Assembly (NCBI GenBank): GCA_015057555.1
Contig: SVEC01000016.1
Span: 1 to 64,000 of the forward strand
DNA length: 64,000 nt
Direction: 5' to 3'
Origin: Lachnospiraceae bacterium
GTDB lineage: Bacteria > Bacillota > Clostridia > Lachnospirales > Lachnospiraceae
In this document: piece by piece, positions 8,530-18,221 of the stretch
Numbering within the stretch: the first letter of the stretch is position 1
Layout of the letters: the number at the start of each line of letters is the position of its first letter
Notes under the pieces: model-generated
Databases searched by the model: none
Seen by the model: only the letters and a program-made list of their open reading frames with translations
What the model was told of the DNA's origin: nothing
Made by a program: the position numbers and the translations under genes

Positions 8530-8655
8530 GAAGTTCGGTGAGTCAAACTCCCTAATTTTGAAAATGCTATCCATTTTCTTATGACTCACGGAACATTATA
8601 ATCAGCATATGAAAAGATGAGGAATCCGAAAGGATTCCTTTTTCTTTTTTTCTTG
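8530..8655 (+). ncRNA. Candidate small structured RNA with its own promoter and terminator
   Basis: Behind the promoter at 8495-8522 lies about 125 nt without a plausible coding sequence. GTTCGGTGAGTCA pairs with TGACTCACGGAAC (12 of 13 pairs, about 8534-8593), enclosing a second hairpin GAAAATG/CATTTTC. It ends in an intrinsic terminator AGGAATCC-GAAA-GGATTCCT followed by a T-rich run (8621-8655). I do not recognise the family. It could be an independent sRNA or, less likely, an attenuator for the Lrp-type gene downstream, which appears to have its own promoter. Confidence 0.5.
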
Positions 8656-8681
8656 CAAACTTGCCTCTGTGGTATTATTAT
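8653..8681 (+). promoter_or_regulatory. Candidate promoter for the Lrp/AsnC gene
   Basis: TTGCAA at 8653-8658 and TATTAT at 8676-8681 are 17 bp apart. An overlapping extended -10, TGGTATTAT, lies at 8670-8678. The transcription start would be near 8688, giving a leader of about 38 nt. Confidence 0.45.
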
Positions 8682-8726
8682 AGTTCTAGCTTTAAATTAG
8701 GGAGTTTAAAGAAGGAGAATAAGAAG

Positions 8727-9197
8727 ATGGAGAAACGAGAGTTAGTTTATTACAAGTTAGATGATATAGATACACAGATTCTAACTATTTTACAGGATAA
8801 CGCCAGAACATCACTTAAGGATATAGCCCAGAAGGTGTTCATGTCCCCTACAGCAGTAGGTGCTAGAATTGACAGGATGCTTGAGGAAGGAGTTCTAGAA
8901 GGCTTTACCACCAGAATTAATCCAGAAGCTATGGCCCATAATATCAAAGCATTTATAAATCTACAGATAGAGCCTGAGCGAAAGGCTGAATTTGCAGAGT
9001 ATATAGAGGGTGTGCTAAATGTGGTGGAGTGTAATTCTGTAACTGGTGACTATTCTATGCTTATAGAGGTTAGATTTCCTACTACAGCGGAGCTTGATCA
9101 TTTTATAGGAGAGCTGCAGCAGTTTGGAAAGACGAAGACACAGATAGTGTTTTCTACGCTGGTAAAGCATAGGTGTAAGTACTGGAGAGAGATGTAG
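8727..9197 (+). CDS. Lrp/AsnC family transcriptional regulator
   Basis: A 156-residue protein with an N-terminal winged helix-turn-helix (DDIDTQILTILQDNARTSLKDIA, then a second helix with MSPTAVGARIDRMLEEG) and a C-terminal RAM/AsnC ligand-binding domain (about 68-150). The family responds to amino acids as octameric feast/famine regulators. The ATG at 8727 is chosen because GAAGGAG precedes it closely; an in-frame TTG at 8661 lies within the promoter. It is flanked by an NSS transporter and glutamate dehydrogenase, so control of amino-acid uptake and nitrogen assimilation is a reasonable inference. Confidence 0.88.
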   Translation: MEKRELVYYKLDDIDTQILTILQDNARTSLKDIAQKVFMSPTAVGARIDRMLEEGVLEGFTTRINPEAMAHNIKAFINLQIEPERKAEFAEYIEGVLNVVECNSVTGDYSMLIEVRFPTTAELDHFIGELQQFGKTKTQIVFSTLVKHRCKYWREM

Positions 9198-9236
9198 AGA
9201 TGGGATGTAATCGACAGAAAATTTATAACTTACTCC

Positions 9237-10657
<1,421 letters not shown>

Positions 10658-10680
10658 GATAATATAAATGTAATTCTAAG

Positions 10681-10714
10681 TCCTACAGACTGGGTAGTCT
10701 GTAGGATTTTTTTT
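10681..10714 (+). terminator. Rho-independent terminator after gdhA
   Basis: TCCTACAGACT pairs with AGTCTGTAGGA around a short GGGT loop, followed by TTTTTTT. Confidence 0.92.
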
Positions 10715-10862
10715 GAAAAAAATTATTCCTTTGTCAAAATCTAACAAAAACCATTCCTAATAATCTAAATGTTTATTTAATTATTGCATTTTAATATTTA
10801 ATTAATTAAGGTATAATCGTAAAAAATATACACTATGACTACCTACGGGGAAAGGAGAATTT

Positions 10863-12788
10863 ATGTCATACGTTGATTACGAAAAGGCACAGAAGGCAGG
10901 ACTTAAGGCGTTTAAGAACGCAGTGTCCAAGGGGGAAGGAGAATATCTGCCAGTGCTTGATGAAATATTAAAGGGAGTAGATATTGTAGGCGAGATAAGC
11001 TTAGGTTTGGTTCAAATACCTCTTGATAGAGTAGTGGGAACCAGCAATGTGGGAAGAACCTATGCATTTGCCAATAATTTTATGCCTATACTTGATTATA
11101 AAACTGAGTTTGGTTCCAAGTGGTCCAGTCTGTATGAAAGTCATATTGAGGAGGGGATTCGTGAACCTATTAAGGTTTATGAATACATGAATAAGTTTTA
11201 TGTGGTTGAGGGTAATAAGAGAGTATCTGTGCTTAAGTACTGTGAGGCAGTAACTGTGCCAGCCCAGGTAACTAGAAAGATTCCTAAGCTGACTGATGAC
11301 CTTCAGGTTAAAATATACTATGAGTTTATGGAGTTTTATAAGCTTAATGAGATTAACTACCTGTGGTTCAGCCAGGAGGGTGGCTTTAAGAAGATGCTTG
11401 AGCTTACCTGTGAGGATCCAGAGGCAAGGTGGACAGAGGATCAGATTAAGGATTTTGGTTCGGCCCATCACAATTTCTGTGTAGCCTTGAGCAAAACAGA
11501 GGGTAAGAAGCTACCTCTTACCAGTGGAGATGCATTTTTAATATTTATCGATATATATGGATATGAGGAGATTAAGAATCTTACTGCCAATGAGATGAAG
11601 GAAAAGCTAGATCCTATTATGGAGGAGTTTTTGCTGGAATCTAAGGGTGGAGAGGTTCAGCTTAGAACAGAACCATCTGCATCTGCAAAGAAGAAATTAG
11701 TTAACTATATTTGGAGTCCGGGACCTAAGAAGATTATGGCGGCCTTTGTATTTGACAAGGACCCAGGGGAAAGTGAATGGTTATATGCCCATGAGCTTGG
11801 AAGACTTTACCTGGAGGAGCATTTTGGGAATAAGATTAAGACCTTAAAGGTACATAACATTAACTCTGAGGAAGAGGCAGTTGTGGCTATGAATGACCTG
11901 ATTGATATGGGTGTTAATGTTATATTTACTACCTCAGCCCAGCAGCTTAGTGCCAGCCTAAAGGTGGCAGCAGAGCATAAGGATGTGGTTATTCTTAACT
12001 GTTCTCTTAATACATCACATAAGTTGATTAGAACATATTATGCAAGACTTTACGAGGTTAAGTTCCTGACAGGTATGCTGGCGGGAGCACTTTCTAAAAG
12101 TGGAAACATAGGATATCTGGCAGATTATCCTATAGTTGGAACTCCTGCAAATATTAATGCATTTGCCCTTGGCGCCCAGATGGTTAATCCACACGCTAAA
12201 GTATTCCTTGAGTGGACTAAGGTTAAGGGAGTTTCCAGAGAAAAGGCCATAGAAGGCTTTAAGGCTAAGGGTGTGGAATATGTATCAGACCAGGTTATGA
12301 TTAAGCCTAATGAAGCCAGCAGGCAGTTTGGTCTTTACAGTATTACGGAGGATGAGCCTGTAAATATAGCTATGCCAATGTACCTTTGGGGACCATTTTA
12401 TGCAAAGCTTATAGATTCTGTTATGAGTGGTGCCTTTAAGCAGGAAAATGATGATAGTGAAGCAAAGGCAATTAATTATTGGTGGGGACTTTCTGCTGGG
12501 GTTGTTGACCTTATATATTCGCGTAAGATTCCTGAAGGAATCAAGAAGCTGGTACATCTAATTAAGCAACAGATAGTGGACAACGAATTTTCACCATTCC
12601 AGGATGAGATTAAGGCTCAGGGAGGAATCATTAAGAACGAGAATGGATATAAAATGTCTCCAGAGGAGGTTATGAAGATGAACTGGTTGGCAGAAAATGT
12701 AGAGGGAGAAATACCAGAACTGGATGACCTTAGAGAAGAGGCCAAGCCAATAGTTTCACTAAAGGGAGTAAGTGAAGAGGAGAATTAA
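10863..12788 (+). CDS. Cytoplasmic protein with ParB-like N-terminus and BMP-family C-terminus
   Basis: A 641-residue protein without signal peptide or lipobox. Residues about 50-140 look ParB/Srx-like: IPLDRVVGT, then IREPIKVYEYMNKFYVVEGNKRVSVLKY. Residues about 285-600 resemble the BMP/PnrA substrate-binding fold (KIMAAFVFD, a NVIFTTSAQQ-like segment, FLTGMLAGALSKSGNIGYLAD, NAFALGAQMVNP). BMP proteins normally bind nucleosides outside the cell in ABC importers; here nothing directs export and no permease or ATPase is adjacent. A cytoplasmic nucleoside-sensing role is inference. The metallophosphoesterase gene follows after 50 bp and may be co-transcribed. Confidence 0.75.
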   Translation: MSYVDYEKAQKAGLKAFKNAVSKGEGEYLPVLDEILKGVDIVGEISLGLVQIPLDRVVGTSNVGRTYAFANNFMPILDYKTEFGSKWSSLYESHIEEGIREPIKVYEYMNKFYVVEGNKRVSVLKYCEAVTVPAQVTRKIPKLTDDLQVKIYYEFMEFYKLNEINYLWFSQEGGFKKMLELTCEDPEARWTEDQIKDFGSAHHNFCVALSKTEGKKLPLTSGDAFLIFIDIYGYEEIKNLTANEMKEKLDPIMEEFLLESKGGEVQLRTEPSASAKKKLVNYIWSPGPKKIMAAFVFDKDPGESEWLYAHELGRLYLEEHFGNKIKTLKVHNINSEEEAVVAMNDLIDMGVNVIFTTSAQQLSASLKVAAEHKDVVILNCSLNTSHKLIRTYYARLYEVKFLTGMLAGALSKSGNIGYLADYPIVGTPANINAFALGAQMVNPHAKVFLEWTKVKGVSREKAIEGFKAKGVEYVSDQVMIKPNEASRQFGLYSITEDEPVNIAMPMYLWGPFYAKLIDSVMSGAFKQENDDSEAKAINYWWGLSAGVVDLIYSRKIPEGIKKLVHLIKQQIVDNEFSPFQDEIKAQGGIIKNENGYKMSPEEVMKMNWLAENVEGEIPELDDLREEAKPIVSLKGVSEEEN

Positions 12789-12838
12789 TAGGGGATACTT
12801 GGGGAAGTATTATTAGAAAGGCAATTAGGAATCAATAC

Positions 12839-13429
12839 ATGAGGATTTTGTTACTTGCAGATGAAGAGTCAAAATATTATTGGGATTTCTTTGAGAAAAG
12901 TAAGCTGGATGGGATAGACCTTATCATATCCTGTGGTGACCTTGCACCACAGTTTCTATCCTTCCTTGCTACATTTGCAAAGGTTCCAGTATTATATATT
13001 CATGGAAATCATGACTACTGTTACGATGAAACTCCACCAGAGGGTTGCATATGTGTAGATGATGATGTTTACATTTATGAGGGAGTTAGGATTATGGGCT
13101 TAGGTGGTTGCATGAGCTATAATTATGGTCCGTATCAGTTCACTCAAGAGGAGATGAGAAAGCGTGCTAAGAAGCTTAGACGCAAAATTAAGAAGGTTGG
13201 TGGTATAGATGTCCTCGTTACCCACGCCCCAGCTTATAAGCATAATGACAGTGAGGATCTGCCACATACTGGCTTTGAAGCATTTATAGAGATTATGGAT
13301 ACCTACAAGCCTAAGCTTTTCGCTCACGGCCATGTACACATAAATTATGGCAGAGATTTTAAGAGAGAGTCATATTATAATGAGACTAAGGTTATTAACG
13401 CCTTTGAGAAGTTTATAGTGGAGCTTTAG
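12839..13429 (+). CDS. Calcineurin-like metallophosphoesterase
   Basis: A 196-residue soluble protein with the ordered metal-binding motifs of the superfamily: an N-terminal LLLADEES variant of the DxH block, CGDLAP, GNHDYC, a VTHAPA block and the terminal HGHVHINYG. The first motif lacks the usual D-x-H, so the metal site may be modified. Substrate unknown. The stop codon overlaps by one base the first base of the structured repeat element at 13429-13560, which would form the 3' untranslated region. Likely co-transcribed with the BMP/ParB-like gene. Confidence 0.82.
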   Translation: MRILLLADEESKYYWDFFEKSKLDGIDLIISCGDLAPQFLSFLATFAKVPVLYIHGNHDYCYDETPPEGCICVDDDVYIYEGVRIMGLGGCMSYNYGPYQFTQEEMRKRAKKLRRKIKKVGGIDVLVTHAPAYKHNDSEDLPHTGFEAFIEIMDTYKPKLFAHGHVHINYGRDFKRESYYNETKVINAFEKFIVEL

Positions 13430-13560
13430 CAACGAGCTGTGCACACATAAAAAAACATACGCGCAAGTTTACTTGCATGCGTATGTTTTTTTATGTGTAT
13501 ACAGCGACTGCGGCGATGCCCACTCCACGCAAGCGTGGGGTGGGAGAGACAGCTCGTTGC
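13429..13560 (+). repeat. Structured repeat element, copy 1 (three-way-junction fold)
   Basis: GCAACGAGCTGT at the left end pairs perfectly with ACAGCTCGTTGC at the right end. Inside lie hairpin A (20-bp stem beginning ACACATAAAAAAACATACGC, capped by GCAAGT-TT-ACTTGC with a 2-nt bulge), a linker ending AGCGACTGCGGCG, and hairpin B (CCCACTCCACGC/GCGTGGGGTGGG). The T-rich TTATTTTT follows directly. A second copy on the opposite strand at 44941-45091 keeps the architecture with compensatory changes. Neither a transposase nor a clear target-site duplication is visible. It may act as a structured 3' UTR/terminator or be a palindromic mobile repeat. Confidence 0.85.
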
Positions 13561-13632
13561 TTATTTTTACCTACATCTTTTTTTCGGACATAGCTCCATA
13601 AATAGTCAATTTATATTCGTACATTTATATAG

Positions 13633-13908
13633 AAACTAACGGATTGCCTATGTGAACTACACAATGTATTTACGACTTTAGGGGACAATATAAACGATTG
13701 CAAATATTTTGGAGTTACCACAGCAGATAGGCTGTTTTATAGGATAGATTTTCCGGGATGGCTTTTCTATATAGTGATGCTGGTGTTTATTCTATTTATA
13801 ATACATTTTTGTAGAGATGTATTTTTGTGGTTGGAAAGTTTTGCATATGCACCTGTGGTGGTGTGCGTGTTTATACTTAAGCTATATTTGTCTAAGGAAT
13901 TCAAATAA
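13633..13908 (+). pseudogene. Possible remnant of a small membrane protein gene
   Basis: An open frame of 91 codons without a usable start codon near its 5' end. It encodes a segment with KYFGVTTADRLFYRIDFPGW followed by a strongly hydrophobic stretch and a second hydrophobic segment ending LYLSKEFK. The first in-frame ATG (about codon 45) lies inside the first hydrophobic segment and has no SD. It lies just downstream of the structured repeat. It may be a decayed gene fragment or a chance frame. The rest of 13561-13979 shows no gene. Confidence 0.3.
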
Positions 13909-13979
13909 TGATTTTTTGCCATAAAAAATAAAATCTAATCCGTATAATGTAGTAGAGTGGTTAAGAAAGGTGCTGAAAG

Positions 13980-14783
13980 ATGACAAAAAGAAAAGTAATT
14001 ATATTGATTATGGCAATGATATTTCTCTTGGCAGGATGCAGTAATAATGAATCAAATGATGAAGCAAACAGTGGATATAATCATGGAGATGAGATCGTAG
14101 AAATGTCAGACGAGGAAGTGGAATTACTATGCAGTATTTACGTAAACGAAGATGGAATAAGAGAGGGAAAGCTTCACGATTACCAGCAACAAGCCTTAGA
14201 AGAGTTTCGTATGGCTAAAAGTTATCTTCAGGAGAAATACCCGGGGTATGTATATAATTTTTATCTTCTATCTCCAAGTGACAGGTTTGATGAAACTACA
14301 GAAATAGAGTTTGCCATAGATGAAAGCAATGGCTACTATACTGTAAGAGTAGAGCTTGTAGATGGTGAATATGTAATTACAGATAATTTTTTTGGATATG
14401 TGTTAGAGCCTGCCTTTGATGATATGTTAGAGAAGAAGCTAAGAGAAGCAGGACTCTCAAGTTTTGGAGTATATACAAACTTATCTGGATTTGTGGGAAG
14501 GGATATTGATGCAGAAACCACAGCGGAAGAGTTACTAGTATCTGGTGACGAGATTAAAAAGGACATAACTGTATGGGTAGATATGTTAAATACAGATGAA
14601 ACGGAAAATCAGAGAATTGCTGCTTTAGTAGAAAATACTGTAAGGGAGCTGAAGATTTATGGTGGCCACCGAGTATATTTCGATGAGGGGATAGTTGAGA
14701 GCTGTCCTACGTTCTGGGATTTAGTAGAGTACAGAAAGAAGGATAATTTGGTAAGTATTGGGTTTGACACCTTTGACTTATAA
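13980..14783 (+). CDS. Putative lipoprotein of unknown function
   Basis: A 267-residue exported protein. Residues 1-20 form a lipoprotein signal with lipobox LLAGC (Cys20), followed by a Ser/Asn/Asp/Glu-rich linker. The mature domain is acidic and shows no motif I recognise. It precedes the MoxR/Bat operon by 70 bp, but that operon has its own promoter candidate, so a functional link is uncertain. ATG start behind GAAAGG. Confidence 0.7.
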   Translation: MTKRKVIILIMAMIFLLAGCSNNESNDEANSGYNHGDEIVEMSDEEVELLCSIYVNEDGIREGKLHDYQQQALEEFRMAKSYLQEKYPGYVYNFYLLSPSDRFDETTEIEFAIDESNGYYTVRVELVDGEYVITDNFFGYVLEPAFDDMLEKKLREAGLSSFGVYTNLSGFVGRDIDAETTAEELLVSGDEIKKDITVWVDMLNTDETENQRIAALVENTVRELKIYGGHRVYFDEGIVESCPTFWDLVEYRKKDNLVSIGFDTFDL

Positions 14784-14805
14784 GGGCGATTATTGTATAG
14801 TTATT

Positions 14806-14834
14806 TGCATGTGGGAACAGTAAAAAATATAAGA
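14806..14834 (+). promoter_or_regulatory. Candidate promoter of the MoxR/Bat operon
   Basis: TTGCAT at 14806-14811 and TATAAG at 14829-14834 with a 17-bp spacer, 19 bp before the start codon. Confidence 0.5.
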
Positions 14835-14853
14835 TAAATCAGGGGAGGATATT

Positions 14854-15846
14854 ATGGATAACAATTATGTAGGCATTAGCCAACCAGAGATGGATAAGTG
14901 CAAGGAAATAATATTAAAAATCAACAATTATTACTTTTCTAAGATGGTAGGTCAGTATCAGCTTGGTACTGCGCTTCTTGCATCTATGATGTGTAACGGA
15001 CATATATTACTTGAGTCAGTTCCGGGTCTTGCGAAGACTACTGCTGCCAAGACTATGACAGAGGCGGTTAACGGTACATTTTCTAGAATTCAGTGTACAC
15101 CTGACTTGCTTCCAAGTGATATTGTTGGTACACAGATTCTTAATTATACTACTAATACATTTGAGACAAAGCTTGGACCTGTATATGCAAACTTTGTGCT
15201 TCTTGATGAGATTAACCGTTCAAGTGCAAAGACACAGTCAGCTATGCTTGAGGTTATGCAGGAGCATCAGGTAACCATAGCTAACACTGCTTATGATATG
15301 CCGGAGATATTTATGGTTGTTGCAACACAAAACCCTATTGAACAGGAGGGTACATACCTTCTTGCTGAGGCACAGCTGGATAGATTTTTGATTAAGGAAA
15401 AGCTTACATATCCTAATCAGGATGAAGAATTTGAGATTCTTAACCGAATTGAAAATGATGTATTTTCAAGTAAGTCATTTGTAACAGATATTAAGGATGT
15501 TAAGTTCCTTCAGGACCTTACTAAGAGAGTATATATTGATAATGCTATTAAGAAATATATTATTGCAATTATAGATGCAACCAGACATCCGGAGAGATTC
15601 CTCCCACCAGACCTTGCACAGTATGTGACTATGGGTGCAAGTACTAGAGGAGCTATTGCTCTTATGGAGGTTTCTAAGGCGATGGCTCTTATGAGAGGAA
15701 GACATTATGTAATACCTGATGATGTAAGAGCACTTATTCACAGCGTATTAAGACACAGAATTACGCTTAACTATGCAGCTGTGGCAGATGGAATAAGTGA
15801 GGAAAGAATTATTGATGCGATTGTAGGAGCTATTCAGACACCATGA
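14854..15846 (+). CDS. MoxR-family AAA+ ATPase
   Basis: A 330-residue AAA+ ATPase. Walker A appears as ESVPGLAKTTAAKTM (a GLAKT variant normal for MoxR), Walker B as FVLLDEINRSSAKTQSAMLEVMQE, sensor 1 as VVATQNPIEQEGTYLLAEAQLDRF, and an arginine-containing lid domain in the last third. MoxR proteins work as chaperone-like partners of VWA-domain proteins. First gene of a six-gene operon; its stop overlaps the next start (ATGA). Confidence 0.93.
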   Translation: MDNNYVGISQPEMDKCKEIILKINNYYFSKMVGQYQLGTALLASMMCNGHILLESVPGLAKTTAAKTMTEAVNGTFSRIQCTPDLLPSDIVGTQILNYTTNTFETKLGPVYANFVLLDEINRSSAKTQSAMLEVMQEHQVTIANTAYDMPEIFMVVATQNPIEQEGTYLLAEAQLDRFLIKEKLTYPNQDEEFEILNRIENDVFSSKSFVTDIKDVKFLQDLTKRVYIDNAIKKYIIAIIDATRHPERFLPPDLAQYVTMGASTRGAIALMEVSKAMALMRGRHYVIPDDVRALIHSVLRHRITLNYAAVADGISEERIIDAIVGAIQTP

Positions 15847-16718
15847 TAAAAAGCTATGTTGGTAAAATTAAATCACTTGTAAGCATTTATTCTAGTAAAA
15901 AGAGTAGTAGCTTATTTGATGGTTCATACAAGTCCATATTTAAGGGAAATGGCTTTGATTTTGAGAATCTTCGTGAGTATATTCCCGGCGATAATATTAG
16001 AGATATAGATTGGAAAGCATCCTCTAGAGGAGGAAAGCTTTTGGTTAAGAGATATATCGCGGAGAAACAGCACAATATAATGCTGGTTTTTGATACGGGT
16101 AAGAAGATGTCGGCAAATACAAGAGGACAGCAACCTAAAAAGGATGTGGCCTTAAATGCAGGTGGCGCCATAGGTTATTTAGCAGCAAAAAATGGTGATA
16201 ACGTGGGGGCTATGTATAACAGAGATGGTATGTTCCAGTATTTCCAGTTGAAGCCAGGTATGGAAAACATTGAGAGAATATTAGCTGCTTACGACAAGGA
16301 GCAGTTTTCTGACAATAATGGGGATATAACCAAAACCTTGGATTACATAGTTAAGAACATTAGACGTAGGATGGTTATATTTGTAATCAGTGATGCTGCG
16401 GGTATAAGAAGTATCTCTGATGACACTCTTAAGAAGCTTACTTATCAGCATGACCTTATGGTTATGGATATAAGTGATGCGGACTTTACAGATGGTAATG
16501 CCTACAATATTGACAAGGACAAATATATCCCAGAATATATAGCTAGTAATAAAAAGCTAAGGGATATTGAAATTAACACTAAGCAACAAATTTATGAGGA
16601 AAATGAAAGGAAGCTTATAAAATATCAGGTTGTCAGCACCAAGATTGATTCAGAGGAACAGATAGTTGAAAAAGTTATAGAGCTTCTAGGAGGACACAAA
16701 TATGCAAACTGCAGGTAA
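15843..16718 (+). CDS. DUF58 domain protein of the Bat operon
   Basis: A 291-residue protein without membrane segments. The DUF58 signature is clear: FDFENLREYIPGDNIRDIDW followed by KASSRGGKLLVKRYIAEKQ, then a degenerate VWA-like domain (NIMLVFDTGKKMS). DUF58 genes typically follow moxR and precede VWA genes. Overlaps the upstream gene by 4 bp and the downstream gene by 17 bp, showing translational coupling. Confidence 0.9.
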   Translation: MIKSYVGKIKSLVSIYSSKKSSSLFDGSYKSIFKGNGFDFENLREYIPGDNIRDIDWKASSRGGKLLVKRYIAEKQHNIMLVFDTGKKMSANTRGQQPKKDVALNAGGAIGYLAAKNGDNVGAMYNRDGMFQYFQLKPGMENIERILAAYDKEQFSDNNGDITKTLDYIVKNIRRRMVIFVISDAAGIRSISDDTLKKLTYQHDLMVMDISDADFTDGNAYNIDKDKYIPEYIASNKKLRDIEINTKQQIYEENERKLIKYQVVSTKIDSEEQIVEKVIELLGGHKYANCR

Positions 16719-17193
16719 TGAATTACCTATTACAGTTGAATTACAGGATATGATGAGCTACTCAAAGGCAGGAATTATAGGGATGATCGCTATGGTTTTA
16801 GTGGTGCTACTTGCCATAGTAATTTCATTGATTATTAAGGCTAAAAAGAATGCACCGACTCCAGTGCCACGTGTGGTGTCTATGAACAAAATCCAGATGG
16901 CTAAGGAAAAGTATAATAGGCTTCTTTTGGATTTGGATGCCAGATATCAGATGGGTAGAGTGAGCGAGAAGGAAGGCTATCAGGAGTTAAGTAAGTACAT
17001 TAGACATTTTGTTCATGATGTGACAGGTATTAAGGTTCAAAACTATACCCTTGAGGATATAGGAAAGCTTAATATGCCTATGCTTTACTATCTTATAGCA
17101 GAGTGCTATGTTCCGGAATTTGCAAAGGAAGGAACAGGTGACTTAAGTGAATCAATAGGCAAGGCGAGAGGAGTAATCTACGGATGGAATTAG
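16702..17193 (+). CDS. Small membrane protein of the Bat operon (DUF4381-like position)
   Basis: A 163-residue protein with one membrane helix (about residues 27-48, GIIGMIAMVLVVLLAIVISL) and a cytoplasmic helical C-terminus. Its position between DUF58 and the VWA genes is that of DUF4381 proteins in other MoxR operons; sequence-level assignment is uncertain. Overlaps both neighbours. Confidence 0.65.
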   Translation: MQTAGNELPITVELQDMMSYSKAGIIGMIAMVLVVLLAIVISLIIKAKKNAPTPVPRVVSMNKIQMAKEKYNRLLLDLDARYQMGRVSEKEGYQELSKYIRHFVHDVTGIKVQNYTLEDIGKLNMPMLYYLIAECYVPEFAKEGTGDLSESIGKARGVIYGWN

Positions 17194-18221
17194 TTTATCC
17201 TTTGGTGCTTTTTGTTGGGCTTCCGGTGGTGTTAATATTATTTCTTATAAGGTTTAAGAAAAAGGACACCTATAGGAAGGGAAACAAGGTGGCAAATGCT
17301 GATTTTGTGGAAAGCAACCCATACTACAAAAAGCTGATGGTACAATACAAAATATTTGGTTCTGTGGCTGTTCTAAGCTTACTGCTTTCTACCTGGGCAA
17401 GTCTTGCTATGGTGTCTAGACCAGTGGAGATAGAGACGGTAACGGAGGAGATTAGAAATAGAGACATCTTCATCTGTATGGATATATCCGGTTCAGTAGA
17501 TGAGACTAATCTAGAACTGATGGATCACCTTAAGACAGTAGTCAGTGAACTGGATGGTGAGAGGTTTGGTATCACTATATTTAATGCGAAATCAGTGCTT
17601 CTTATACCTCTTACTACAGATTACCAGTACATTATGGAGATGCTGGATGAGCTAGAGGAATCTTTTAAGGAAAGCTTAGTTTTGACAAAGTACTCAGAGG
17701 GAGAACCGTTATCTGCAAAGGAATATGATATACTTCTAAACTTTGATTACGAGAAGTATTATTTTAAGTACGGTGGAACCTTGTCTGAGGAGGGAAGCTC
17801 CTACATAGGAGATGGACTTGCTACCTGCCTATATAACTTCTCAGATTTAGAGGAGAATCCTGACAGAGCAAGAGTTATAATAATGACCACTGACAATGAA
17901 CTTTTAGGAAATCCGCTTTTATCTATAGAGGAGGCGGCAGACCTTTGTGCAAAGCATGATGTAAAGGTGTTTGGAGTTGCACCAGACCATATTGCAAATG
18001 AGGAGCAGTTTAAGACGGCAATACTCAGTACTGGTGGTGGGTATTATCGTACCAGTGAGGACAAAGCATATGAGAAGCTGGTAAATGATATTAAGGCTAC
18101 AGATGCCTCTGTTATTGAGAAGACAGAAACAATAGTTTATGATCAGCCAGAGGTGTTATTTATAGTACTTATTTCACTTCTTGGAGTATATTTTGTATTT
18201 AGTAGAAAGGTTAAGCTATGA
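17184..18221 (+). CDS. VWA-domain membrane protein, BatA-like
   Basis: A 345-residue protein: N-terminal membrane helices (about 5-20 and 58-78), a von Willebrand factor A domain (about 98-310) with MIDAS motif DISGSVDET in ICMDISGSVD, a later threonine loop and TTDNELLG, and a C-terminal helix (VLFIVLISLLGVYFVF). Typical of BatA/BatB. The domain would face outside with an intact metal ion site. It overlaps the next gene by 4 bp. Confidence 0.88.
   Translation: MELVYPLVLFVGLPVVLILFLIRFKKKDTYRKGNKVANADFVESNPYYKKLMVQYKIFGSVAVLSLLLSTWASLAMVSRPVEIETVTEEIRNRDIFICMDISGSVDETNLELMDHLKTVVSELDGERFGITIFNAKSVLLIPLTTDYQYIMEMLDELEESFKESLVLTKYSEGEPLSAKEYDILLNFDYEKYYFKYGGTLSEEGSSYIGDGLATCLYNFSDLEENPDRARVIIMTTDNELLGNPLLSIEEAADLCAKHDVKVFGVAPDHIANEEQFKTAILSTGGGYYRTSEDKAYEKLVNDIKATDASVIEKTETIVYDQPEVLFIVLISLLGVYFVFSRKVKL

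Noticed and set aside
11001-11471. 156-codon minus-strand frame
   Set aside because: Antisense shadow of the ParB/BMP-like gene; no SD and no recognisable domain.
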